Of a stretch of 10,582 nt of DNA, positions 1-7,907 are shown piece after piece. A program made the translations under genes and the position numbers. Location: assembly GCA_021772555.1 (NCBI GenBank), contig JAJFLT010000293.1:1-10582 (forward strand), written 5' to 3'. Position 1 is the stretch's first letter, and every line of letters starts with the position of its first letter. The notes under the pieces are model-generated. The model was not told the origin of the DNA. It ran no database searches and saw only the letters and a program-made list of their open reading frames with translations. The stretch comes from Opitutales bacterium. Its GTDB lineage: Bacteria > Verrucomicrobiota > Verrucomicrobiia > Opitutales > UBA2987.

Positions 1-21
1 ATAGTTTTTCCTATGAGCTTT

Positions 22-1362
22 TCAACAAAGCCAGATAGGTTCTAGTTCCTTTCTCTCAAAAATGTGTACAAATCCAGTTGATTTGCTGAGCATTCTCTTT
101 ATGGTGTCACACTCTTCTTTCGTGCGGTAATCGCGGTCGAACACTACAGCAGACGCAACTGAATCTCCCAGAGTAAATTCTATACCTTCTAGATAGTTAT
201 TAACCTTCTGTGGATTGAATCCTTTGGAGGGTATTACGGCGAAATCAGTCCTGTTTGCCGTCTCCTTCAGACCGGCAATACGTGCAAACTTACTTAATAT
301 TTGAAAGTCCTTTCCTTCGACGAAGAGGACCCGCTTTGTCTTCGAAAGCTGCGTCATAATGGGAATAAGATTTGAGCCTAAGCTGTCGAAAATTAACTTG
401 AGTTGACTCGGATCCTTAAGGCGCTTTGCTGATCGGGTATTCTTATTGATTAGTAAAATGTCATCTGGGTCTGCCTCTGTTATTATCTCGGTGCTGTGCG
501 TAGCAATAAGTATGTCTGGGCCCAATTCCTTCAAGATTGTTAGAAGTTGACGTTGAAGATCTGAATGCAGATAAATGTCTGGCTCGTCGATAAGGAACAG
601 TGATGTATCCTTGTTCTTAACTAAGAAGGTCAACATCTGGCACCACACTTGGAATCCGAATCCAGCCCAGAAGATTTCTCTGTCTATGCGATCTTCGGGA
701 CAAAACATATGGAGCATGGGTTTGTCGTGGGAGTAGTCTGGTTCCGGTCTCTGAATGTCCATTCCAGGCCAAGTTGCAATCAACTGCTCTCGGAATTCAT
801 CGAATTCTTTTGGGTAGTGGTACCAAATATTCCGAAAGTTGCGGGCTGCTCTATGGGTGATTAGCGCCGAGCGGGCAGCTTCACTCTTGTATAGGAGTTC
901 GTCGTGCTCCACCGGACCAAGAACGGGCACAAACCCAATTTTAACGTCGAAGTGATTCTTGAACTGAGTCGTTGAGGTTATTTGTTTATCGCCCGTTTCA
1001 GGAATCATAAGACATACATTTCGCTCAGGGAAATAAAGTAAAATCTCCTTACCGTTGGATATGCGAAAGTTGACTTTCGCTGGAGTAGTATCGTTGTAGT
1101 TGTAGAATACGTTCTCAGATGCGACAGGAACGTTCGCCAAGTCCACATTGTATCCGCGAGTACTCCCAGTCGGGCCCTCAACTAAGGTGGGATTCCGCGA
1201 CCGTGCTTTTCGAAGAGCTTCGGCTAGAATCTTCAGGGAACCAATGATTGTCGATTTCCCACAGTTGTTGGGCCCAACCAGAATGTTAAACTCATTTATC
1301 GCGATAGAGTACTGCTTGAAGGTTTTGTAGTTGCTGTACCGGATTGACGTGAGTTGTTCCAT
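22..1362 (-). CDS. OLD-like ATPase with C-terminal TOPRIM domain (putative ATP-dependent endonuclease), possibly 3'-truncated
   Basis: The 446-aa product has an ABC/SMC-type ATPase head followed by a TOPRIM nuclease domain, the layout of OLD-family proteins, which act in DNA metabolism or phage defence. Walker A is GPNNCGKST (residues 30-38), a signature-like WAGFGFQ lies near 232-238, Walker B is LFLIDEPD (255-262) with Glu260 as likely catalytic base, and the H-loop is ATHS (287-290). The TOPRIM part shows VEGKD (348-352, Glu349) and a DRD metal-binding pair (Asp409, Asp411). An AGGA lies about 10 nt before the ATG. The protein ends ELEPIWLC just where homologues, as I recall them, continue with a motif like E-x-ENYL; another frame at the same place reads YL, so a frameshift or a truncated gene is likely. 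The gene is A+T-rich compared with its neighbours, which suggests transfer. No partner such as a UvrD-like helicase is visible; one could lie beyond the left edge. Function beyond the domains is inference. Confidence 0.85.
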   Translation of the reverse strand: MEQLTSIRYSNYKTFKQYSIAINEFNILVGPNNCGKSTIIGSLKILAEALRKARSRNPTLVEGPTGSTRGYNVDLANVPVASENVFYNYNDTTPAKVNFRISNGKEILLYFPERNVCLMIPETGDKQITSTTQFKNHFDVKIGFVPVLGPVEHDELLYKSEAARSALITHRAARNFRNIWYHYPKEFDEFREQLIATWPGMDIQRPEPDYSHDKPMLHMFCPEDRIDREIFWAGFGFQVWCQMLTFLVKNKDTSLFLIDEPDIYLHSDLQRQLLTILKELGPDILIATHSTEIITEADPDDILLINKNTRSAKRLKDPSQLKLIFDSLGSNLIPIMTQLSKTKRVLFVEGKDFQILSKFARIAGLKETANRTDFAVIPSKGFNPQKVNNYLEGIEFTLGDSVASAVVFDRDYRTKEECDTIKRMLSKSTGFVHIFERKELEPIWLC

Positions 1363-1581
1363 TTATCTTCGTTCCTAACGCATTATTAAACAGTGAAACC
1401 GCGAAGAGACTCAAATCTGGGGTAAAGTAAGGGTCAATTCTTATTTTTTGCGATTGGAAATGTAATCTTGGACCTAATTTAGTCTAAGTTCATGATTTAT
1501 TTTTATGTTTGAAAAATTAAGTTGAAATAATTGATGGCTCTCACGGGGAGACGGGGGAATGGATACGGAATGCGGGATATT

Positions 1582-1611
1582 TAACCACGGATGACGCGGA
1601 TTTGCACGGAT
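1582..1611 (+). repeat. Dispersed degenerate repeat, copy 1
   Basis: It starts TAACCACGGATGACGCGG and contains three CGGAT pentamers beginning at 1588, 1597 and 1607, so it is itself built from a 9-10 base unit. It aligns without gaps to the copy at 1981-2010 with about 21 of 30 bases the same. From memory, such 'accacggat/accacagat' blocks are common intergenic repeats in Verrucomicrobiota, Planctomycetota and some Desulfobacterota; their role is unknown to me. Confidence 0.7.
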
Positions 1612-1758
1612 GGTTTGTTAAATAGTGTTCCAATGGCACTTTTTTTCTTTATCTGCGGTTTTATTTTATGAATCATTGGAATTTATGGGACTTTTTGGCG
1701 CATTCTCGGCATTTTTTACAACTTTGTTCAAACGCATCAAAGGGAGCCAACGTATCAA

Positions 1759-1787
1759 TTGACGGTTTTGCGTTTTTTTGGTATTAT
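1759..1787 (+). promoter_or_regulatory. Sigma70-like promoter with no recognised gene downstream
   Basis: A -35 box TTGACG (1759-1764) and a -10 box TATTAT (1782-1787) are separated by exactly 17 bases, each matching the consensus at five of six positions. Transcription would start near 1794 and run toward leuC, about 330 bases away. It could drive a small RNA, a long leuC leader, or be a chance match in an A+T-rich region. Seen in sequence only; there is no evidence of activity. Confidence 0.45.
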
Positions 1788-1980
1788 GGTGGCCGTGATG
1801 AGAAAAAACAGTTCAGCAGGGTTAAAAGCCCGAGGCGTTGGCAATTCGGTCCGAGGGAACCAGTGGCAGATGTCGGTTTGCTGGGTGGACGGTTTGTTTG
1901 GGGTTGAATCGTTTTGTGGAATGTGTCTTTGTGCTTATTTGTTGAGAATTTTTAGCCGTGATATTTTATTTAATTTATTT

Positions 1981-2010
1981 TAACCACAGATTACACTGAT
2001 GAACGCAGAT
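1981..2010 (+). repeat. Dispersed degenerate repeat, copy 2
   Basis: It begins TAACCACAGATTACACTGAT and has pentamers CAGAT, CTGAT, CAGAT at 1987, 1996 and 2006, the same 9/10 spacing as copy 1. It is followed ten bases later by copy 3, so copies 2 and 3 form a close tandem pair upstream of leuC. Confidence 0.7.
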
Positions 2011-2020
2011 ATGTTTTTTG

Positions 2021-2050
2021 AACCGCGAATGAACGCTGATGAACCCGAAT
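2021..2050 (+). repeat. Dispersed degenerate repeat, copy 3
   Basis: It begins AACCGCGAATGAACGCTGAT and carries CGAAT, CTGAT, CGAAT at 2026, 2036 and 2046, a 10/10 spacing, one base longer than the other two copies. It is the most diverged of the three but keeps the 'AACC-C-GAT-AACGC-GAT' pattern. Confidence 0.6.
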
Positions 2051-2091
2051 TTAGGGTCTATGGTTAATGGCGAAATGCAAGTAGTCGGCTG

Positions 2092-2100
2092 TGAGATAAT
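2092..2100 (+). promoter_or_regulatory. Possible extended -10 promoter element for leuC
   Basis: TGAGATAAT (TG at 2092-2093, GATAAT at 2095-2100) fits an extended -10 element and lies 26 bases before the leuC ATG, implying a short leader of about 20 nt. No good -35 box stands 16-18 bases upstream, so this is tentative. Confidence 0.35.
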
Positions 2101-2126
2101 TTAGAAAAGATTTTTAATTTAAAACC

Positions 2127-3551
2127 ATGAAGAGGAATTTATTTGAGAAGGTGTGGGAGGCCCATAGCGCGGGGCGGCTGTCGAGCGGGAGCACGCAACT
2201 GGTGGTGGGCACGCATCTGATTCACGAGGTGACGAGCCCGCAGGCCTTCGGAATGTTGCGGGAGCTGGGGCTGGGCCTGCGTTGCCCGGAGCGCACATTC
2301 GCCACGGTGGACCATATCGTGCCGACGAACGAGCAGTCGGAGCCGTTCAGCGACCCGCTGGCCGATGAGATGATCCGGGAACTGCGGCGCAACTGTAAGG
2401 ATTTCGGGATCACTTTTTTCGACCTGCCGACGGGCAAACAGGGGATCGTCCATATCGTGGGGCCGGAATTGGGCATCACGCAGCCGGGGACAACGATTGC
2501 CTGCGGCGATTCCCACACGTCGACCCACGGGGCTTTCGGGGCCATCGCTTTCGGCATCGGGACGACCCAGGTGCGGGATGTGCTGGCCACGCAGACCATC
2601 GCCATGAACAAGTTGAAGGTGCGCCGGATCAATGTGAACGGCTACCTGGCGCCAGGGGTCTATGCCAAGGATGTGATTTTGCACATCATCCGCACACTGG
2701 GGGTCAAGGGCGGCATCGGTTTTGCCTACGAATACGGCGGGGAAGTCTTCGAGCGATTCACCATGGAGGAGCGCATGACGGTGTGCAACATGTCCATCGA
2801 GGGGGCGGCCCGCTGTGGTTACGTGAACCCCGATGAGACCACTTTCGAGTATTTGAAAGGGCGTCCCTATTGTCCCGCGGGTGAGGATTGGGAGGAGGCG
2901 GTGGCCCGATGGCGGTCGATGGCCTCCGATGCGGGCTGTTTCTATGACGATGTGGTGGAAATCGACGCGTGCGACATCGGGCCGACGGTGACCTGGGGAA
3001 TCCACCCGGGGCAGGCGGTTTTTATCGATGAAAATATTCCCGATCCCGATTCCCTGGTCGATGGCGATCGCGAGACGGCCCAGGAGGCCATCGTGCACAT
3101 GAAATTGGCGGCCGGTCAACCGATCGCGGGCACACCCATCGACGTGGCTTTTATCGGAAGCTGCACCAATGGCCGTCTTTCGGACCTGCAGGAGGCGGCT
3201 CGTTTTCTACAGGGTCGCCAAGTCTCACCGGGAGTTAAAGCCATCGTGGTGCCCGGCTCGCAATTGGTCGGGGCGTTGGCCGAAAAGCAGGGCCTGGACG
3301 AAATTTACCGCCAGGCCGGTTTTGAAAGGCGCAGCGCGGGTTGCTCCATGTGCCTGGCCATGAATCCCGATAAGCTGGTGGGCGATCAACTCTGCGCCAG
3401 CACCAGCAATCGCAATTTCAAGGGTCGCCAAGGCAGCCCGACGGGCCGCACCATGCTGATGAGTCCTTTGATGGTGGCCGCCGCCGCCGTGACCGGCAAA
3501 ATCAGCGACGCGCGGGAGGTTTTCGGGGTGACCAACGGCGCTTCTGTTTAA
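2127..3551 (+). CDS. leuC: 3-isopropylmalate dehydratase large subunit (LeuC)
   Basis: LeuC with LeuD isomerises 2-isopropylmalate to 3-isopropylmalate, the second dedicated step of leucine synthesis, in the cytosol. The 474-aa length is normal for the bacterial large subunit. The three ligands of the [4Fe-4S] cluster are visible: Cys346 in FIGSCTNGR, and Cys406 and Cys409 in AGCSMC. Other aconitase-superfamily blocks are GDSHTSTHGAFGA (127-139) and STSNRNFKGRQG (425-436); KGRPYCPAG (244-252) is of LeuC rather than aconitase type. The start is set by the usual N-terminal beginning (K-x-LFEKVWEAH). There is no Shine-Dalgarno sequence, only an A/T-rich leader ending AAAACC. leuD follows after 37 bases, so the two are almost certainly co-transcribed. 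leuA and leuB are not in the window. Confidence 0.97.
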   Translation: MKRNLFEKVWEAHSAGRLSSGSTQLVVGTHLIHEVTSPQAFGMLRELGLGLRCPERTFATVDHIVPTNEQSEPFSDPLADEMIRELRRNCKDFGITFFDLPTGKQGIVHIVGPELGITQPGTTIACGDSHTSTHGAFGAIAFGIGTTQVRDVLATQTIAMNKLKVRRINVNGYLAPGVYAKDVILHIIRTLGVKGGIGFAYEYGGEVFERFTMEERMTVCNMSIEGAARCGYVNPDETTFEYLKGRPYCPAGEDWEEAVARWRSMASDAGCFYDDVVEIDACDIGPTVTWGIHPGQAVFIDENIPDPDSLVDGDRETAQEAIVHMKLAAGQPIAGTPIDVAFIGSCTNGRLSDLQEAARFLQGRQVSPGVKAIVVPGSQLVGALAEKQGLDEIYRQAGFERRSAGCSMCLAMNPDKLVGDQLCASTSNRNFKGRQGSPTGRTMLMSPLMVAAAAVTGKISDAREVFGVTNGASV

Positions 3552-3588
3552 GCAAATTCGATTGATCACCAACTAACTACATTTTTCC

Positions 3589-4188
3589 ATGGCATTAGCG
3601 AAAATTACAGAAATCACCGGTTGCGGCATTCATCTGCCGGGCGACGATGTCGATACCGACCGTATCATCCCGGCGCGCTACCTCAAATGCGTCACTTTCG
3701 ACGGCCTGGGGGAATTCGCCTTTTACGACGAGCGCTTCGATGGGGAGGGCCGTGAAAAGCCGCATCCCATGAACGAAGAGCAGTTCAAACACGCTTCGAT
3801 TCTCCTAGTGGGTTCCAATTTCGGTTGCGGCAGCTCCAGGGAACACGCGCCACAGTCGCTCTATCGCTTCGGTATCCGTGCGGTCCTGGGTGTGAGTTTT
3901 GCGGAAATTTTTTACGGAAACTCCCTCCAACTGGGAATGCCCTGCCTGACCCTGGCGAAAGAGGCTATCGAAAAAATCGCGACCGCCATGAAGCAGAATC
4001 CGGAAACGCAAATCCGGGTCGACATTGCGGCCAAAGCCGTTACCTGCCAGGGCGAGGTTTTTCCAGCGGGATTGCCGGAGGGGTCGCAGTCGAGCCTGGT
4101 CGAAGGCCGTTGGGACCCGATCGGGGAGTTGCTCGATAACGGCGGGGGTGTCGACAGGGTGATCGGCTCCCTTCCCTACATGAATTAG
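3589..4188 (+). CDS. leuD: 3-isopropylmalate dehydratase small subunit (LeuD)
   Basis: This is the swivel-domain partner of LeuC and completes the isomerase active site. The 199-aa protein shows LPGDDVDTDRIIPARYL near residues 17-33 and the substrate-binding block GSNFGCGSSREHAP near 76-89, both diagnostic of LeuD. The longer insertion carrying FDGLGEFAFYDERF resembles the LeuD type seen in cyanobacteria and related lineages more than the short archaeal form. As with leuC, the ATG has no Shine-Dalgarno sequence upstream (the leader ends ACATTTTTCC). It is 37 bases after leuC, and the ExbB-like gene begins 15 bases after its stop, which suggests one transcript through to the ExbD-like gene. 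Confidence 0.97.
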   Translation: MALAKITEITGCGIHLPGDDVDTDRIIPARYLKCVTFDGLGEFAFYDERFDGEGREKPHPMNEEQFKHASILLVGSNFGCGSSREHAPQSLYRFGIRAVLGVSFAEIFYGNSLQLGMPCLTLAKEAIEKIATAMKQNPETQIRVDIAAKAVTCQGEVFPAGLPEGSQSSLVEGRWDPIGELLDNGGGVDRVIGSLPYMN

Positions 4189-4203
4189 GAATCGTATCCC
4201 GGC

Positions 4204-4785
4204 ATGATTAATCTGATCGAGGGAGCGGGCATTTTTATCTGGCCACTGGGGCTGTGCTCCATACTTGGCATATTTATCATTGTGGAAAGGTTTTATGCCC
4301 TCATGCCGGGCAAGATAATGCCGCGATCTATTGTCGAAAACCTGATCGACGGCAAAATCCCGGAGGTGGCCGACGACTCGGTGGGAGGTCGTATTTTGCA
4401 GTATTATTTACGAAACAGGCCCGATCCCGACCAGATGAAGGCTTTTGCCCGCATGGAAGTCACCCGCATGGAGCGGGGATTGTTTATCCTCGAGATCGTG
4501 GTTTCGGCCGCCCCGCTGATCGGTTTGCTCGGCACCGTGACGGGTCTGGTCAAAGTGTTCGCCAATGTCTCTATCGACACCGGGATGCCCGACCCCGGAA
4601 CCTTCATCGAGGGCATAGCCCTGGCTTTGACCACTACCATGCTGGGGCTCTCCATTGCTATTCCGGCCCTCGTCGGTAACCACATATTGATTCGCCGGAT
4701 TGACACTTTGGCTGCGCGGCTCAGCGTGGGCGTTGAGCGGTTGATGGTTTTGGCCAAGGAACGGGAGCGAGAAGGGGAGGAATGA
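4204..4785 (+). CDS. MotA/TolQ/ExbB-type proton channel protein
   Basis: This inner-membrane protein is the channel-forming half of a proton-driven motor; such proteins pair with ExbD/TolR to energise TonB-dependent uptake or the Tol system. The 193-aa sequence has three hydrophobic segments in the family layout: about residues 8-29, 93-122 and 136-162. The second contains the conserved APLIGLLGTVTGLVKVF block (103-119), and the third contains EGIALALTTTMLGLSIAIP (137-155) with the small and Thr residues that line the channel. A charged tail (KEREREGEE) ends the protein. The stop overlaps the next ATG, so the pair is translationally coupled. There is no tonB, tolA or receptor gene nearby, so ExbB and TolQ roles cannot be told apart. 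An AGGAA lies 11 bases before the ATG, rather far for a ribosome site. Confidence 0.93.
   Translation: MINLIEGAGIFIWPLGLCSILGIFIIVERFYALMPGKIMPRSIVENLIDGKIPEVADDSVGGRILQYYLRNRPDPDQMKAFARMEVTRMERGLFILEIVVSAAPLIGLLGTVTGLVKVFANVSIDTGMPDPGTFIEGIALALTTTMLGLSIAIPALVGNHILIRRIDTLAARLSVGVERLMVLAKEREREGEE
4771..4781 (+). promoter_or_regulatory. Ribosome-binding site of the ExbD-like gene
   Basis: GAAGGGGAGGA directly precedes the overlapping ATG and is the strongest Shine-Dalgarno-like stretch in the window, although the spacing is short. It lies within the last codons of the ExbB-like gene and supports the ATG at 4782 as the real start. Confidence 0.6.
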
Positions 4786-5180
4786 GCCTGGTCATACGCC
4801 CCCATCGGCGCAAGCCGGAGATCAACATTGTGCCATTGGTCGATGTGCTCATTGTGCTGATTTTCTTTTTCCTGGTTTCGATGCAGTTTCGCAACCTCAC
4901 CACCCTCAACCTGGTTCTGCCCAAAATCGAGACAGCGGGGAAAAACAAGCAGATCGAGCAAATCGAGATAGCCGTCGATGCGGAGGGTCAATTTTATTTC
5001 AGCGGAAATCTTGTCTCCAAAGAAGCCCTCCAGGCGGCCGTTAAAATTCAGGCCGGTTTCGACAAAGAGGTTCCCGTTCTGGTCATGGCCGATGAGGAGA
5101 CCTACCTCAAAAGCGTGACCTTTATCATGGATGTTTGCCGGGAGGCCGGTCTGGAGAAAATCCGGCTACAATCGCGCTGA
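4782..5180 (+). CDS. ExbD/TolR-type biopolymer transport protein
   Basis: This is the partner of the preceding channel protein. The 132-aa sequence has a short basic cytoplasmic N-terminus, one membrane segment at about residues 15-36 (INIVPLVDVLIVLIFFFLV) and a periplasmic domain for the remainder. Asp21 in the membrane segment matches the proton-carrying Asp of ExbD/TolR. The periplasmic part shows the family pattern of strands and helices ending 'VTFIMDVCREAGLEKIRLQ'. Length is typical. The ATG overlaps the stop of the ExbB-like gene (ATGA), so the two are translated together. The gene converges with fabV, whose stop lies 31 bases away on the other strand; no clear terminator hairpin separates them. 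Confidence 0.93.
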   Translation: MSLVIRPHRRKPEINIVPLVDVLIVLIFFFLVSMQFRNLTTLNLVLPKIETAGKNKQIEQIEIAVDAEGQFYFSGNLVSKEALQAAVKIQAGFDKEVPVLVMADEETYLKSVTFIMDVCREAGLEKIRLQSR

Positions 5181-5211
5181 ATCTGACAGGGTTTACAGGC
5201 GGGAGTCAGGG

Positions 5212-6399
5212 TCAGGCTTCAAAATCCACGTTCGGGTCGGTTTCGGCCTCATAATCGACTCCCTCCAGCCCGAAACCGAAAAGCCGTAAAAAATCTTCCC
5301 GATATCCGGCGAAATCCGAATGTTCGTCGAGGCTCTCCGTATCGGCCTCATTCCAAAGAGATTGGGCTATTTCCTGCACCTCGGTCTTCATTTCCAGGTC
5401 GTCCAGGCGCACCCGCCCCACCTCATCGAATTTGGGGCGGGAGCCGTTGAACATTTGGTCCCGGTAAAGACGGTAAATTTGCTCGATGCAGCCCTCATGG
5501 CTGCCATTGTCTTTCATCACCTTGAAAAGCATGGAGATGTAGAGGGGCACAACTGGAATGGCGGAACTGGATTGAGTGACGACCGCTTTGTTGACGGAGA
5601 TAAAGGCACTGCCGCCGCTGGCCCTGAGCCGGCTGTCATTTTTACGGGCGGATGCCTCCAAATCCTCCTTGGCCATGCCGATGGTTCCATTCTTGTAAAC
5701 CGGCCAGGTGACTTCCGGCCCGATGTAGGAATAGGCAACGGAACGGGCTCCTTCCGCCAGGACTCCGGCATCGGATAGGGCCGATATCCACATCTCCCAG
5801 TCTTCGCCTCCCATGACCGCTTTGGTGGCGGCGATTTCCTCCTCGCTGGCCGGGTCGATGGTCACTTCGGCGACCTTTTTCTTGTCCGTATCTAGGGTTT
5901 TGGCCGTAAACGGTTGGCCGATGGGCTTGAGAACGGCTCTAAAAGACTCCCCTGTTTTGGGGTGAGTGCGCCGTGGGGAGGCCAGGCTGTAAATAACCAG
6001 GTCCACTTTTCCGGGACCGTTTTTAATTACCTCAATCGTGTCCTTTTTAATCTCGTCGGAAAATGCGTCGCCGTTGACACTGGCGGTGAACAACCCGGCC
6101 TCTTTGGCCTTTTTCTCGACCGCGATGGAATTATACCAGCCCGCCGTGGCTGTTCTGCCGTTGATGGAAGGGCGCTCAAAAAAAACGCCCACCGTACCCG
6201 CCCGGCAAGCGAACGCGCTGGCGATACGGGTAGCCAACCCGTAACCGGTGGAGGCGCCGATAATCAACACGTTTTTAGGCCCTCCGTTAAGAGGGCCCTG
6301 TTTTATAACGTAGTCTATTTGTTCCTGCACATTGGCCGCGCATCCCTCGGGATGGGCGGTCACACAAACAAATCCGCGAATTTTAGGTTTGATGATCAT
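5212..6399 (-). CDS. fabV: Trans-2-enoyl-ACP/CoA reductase FabV (NADH)
   Basis: FabV reduces trans-2-enoyl-ACP (or CoA) with NADH, the last step of each fatty acid elongation cycle, and replaces FabI in many bacteria; FabV enzymes are often triclosan-tolerant. The frame is open further upstream to 6510, but I start at the internal Met because MIIKPKIRGFVC is the canonical FabV N-terminus; a GGAAG lies 11 bases upstream. The resulting 395 aa is the normal length. The NADH-binding loop is GASTGYG (48-54), and the catalytic pair in the Y-x8-K motif is Tyr235 and Lys244 (YKNGTIGMAK), matching the numbering of the well-studied Yersinia enzyme. Other family blocks are VIYSLASPRR (136-145) and LYRDQMF in the C-terminal part. 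It is transcribed divergently from the symporter and convergently with the ExbD-like gene, so it is probably a single-gene unit. Confidence 0.96.
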   Translation of the reverse strand: MIIKPKIRGFVCVTAHPEGCAANVQEQIDYVIKQGPLNGGPKNVLIIGASTGYGLATRIASAFACRAGTVGVFFERPSINGRTATAGWYNSIAVEKKAKEAGLFTASVNGDAFSDEIKKDTIEVIKNGPGKVDLVIYSLASPRRTHPKTGESFRAVLKPIGQPFTAKTLDTDKKKVAEVTIDPASEEEIAATKAVMGGEDWEMWISALSDAGVLAEGARSVAYSYIGPEVTWPVYKNGTIGMAKEDLEASARKNDSRLRASGGSAFISVNKAVVTQSSSAIPVVPLYISMLFKVMKDNGSHEGCIEQIYRLYRDQMFNGSRPKFDEVGRVRLDDLEMKTEVQEIAQSLWNEADTESLDEHSDFAGYREDFLRLFGFGLEGVDYEAETDPNVDFEA

Positions 6400-6537
6400 G
6401 GGCTGACGACTTCCAGTTTTCACCAAGTTAGGCCATATGCAGCTTATTTCAAAGGAAAAAGATACTTGCCTAGGTTCGGTGGAAAGCAGACAGTCGGCTC
6501 GGTCGGCCAAAGATTCGATTAGTGCCTGTCAGTCCTG

Positions 6538-7848
<1,311 letters not shown>

Positions 7849-7857
<9 letters not shown>

Positions 7858-7884
7858 TCCGCGGATACGGATTGATTCGGGGCG
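7849..7884 (+). repeat. Imperfect 18-base tandem repeat at the symporter stop codon
   Basis: ACGGATTGATCCGCGGAT (7849-7866) is followed directly by ACGGATTGATTCGGGGCG (7867-7884), with 14 of 18 bases the same. The first copy contains the end of the symporter gene, including its TGA. The GCGGAT/ACGGAT words resemble those in the dispersed repeats near 1582 and 1981, so this may be a decayed copy of the same element. Confidence 0.5.
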
Positions 7885-7907
7885 GGTCACGGATCAGCAT
7901 TAACCGC

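Larger units (their letters stand above)
1363..2126. other. A+T-rich intergenic stretch, no convincing gene
   Basis: About 760 bases separate the start of the ATPase gene from the start of leuC. It holds long T and A runs, three copies of a degenerate repeat (1582-1611, 1981-2010, 2021-2050), a promoter-like pair at 1759-1787 and a more G-rich patch around 1800-1915 that may be folded RNA or a gene remnant. Short open frames of 74 and 79 codons begin at 1759 and 1668, but their composition (many Trp, Phe and Gly from T- and G-rich runs), overlapping frames and lack of recognisable domains argue against coding. No tRNA or known riboswitch was recognised. Confidence 0.7.

Noticed and set aside
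1800..1900. Known riboswitch, T-box, SRP RNA or 6S RNA before leuC
   Set aside because: I looked for cobalamin, SAM, SAH and T-box core motifs and the SRP GGAAG-type loop; only partial look-alikes (such as GGGTGGA) are present, without the rest of the conserved cores.
1668..1983. Two small overlapping open frames (79 and 74 codons) in the intergenic stretch
   Set aside because: No domain, no ribosome site, biased composition and mutual overlap; kept only as part of the non-coding description.
2139..3119. 326-codon open frame antisense to leuC
   Set aside because: It lies wholly inside the GC-rich leuC gene, is rich in His, Arg, Gly and Pro as expected for an antisense shadow, and has no recognisable domain.
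5181..5211. Terminator between the ExbD-like gene and fabV
   Set aside because: CTGAC and GTCAG can pair over a 17-base loop, but the stem is short and no T-run follows on either strand.
6400..6510. Upstream extension of fabV by 37 codons
   Set aside because: The canonical FabV N-terminus begins at the internal Met (6397-6399), and the extension has no family similarity.
5914..6522. 202-codon plus-strand frame opposite fabV
   Set aside because: It overlaps the well-supported fabV gene on the other strand and resembles nothing; a shadow frame.
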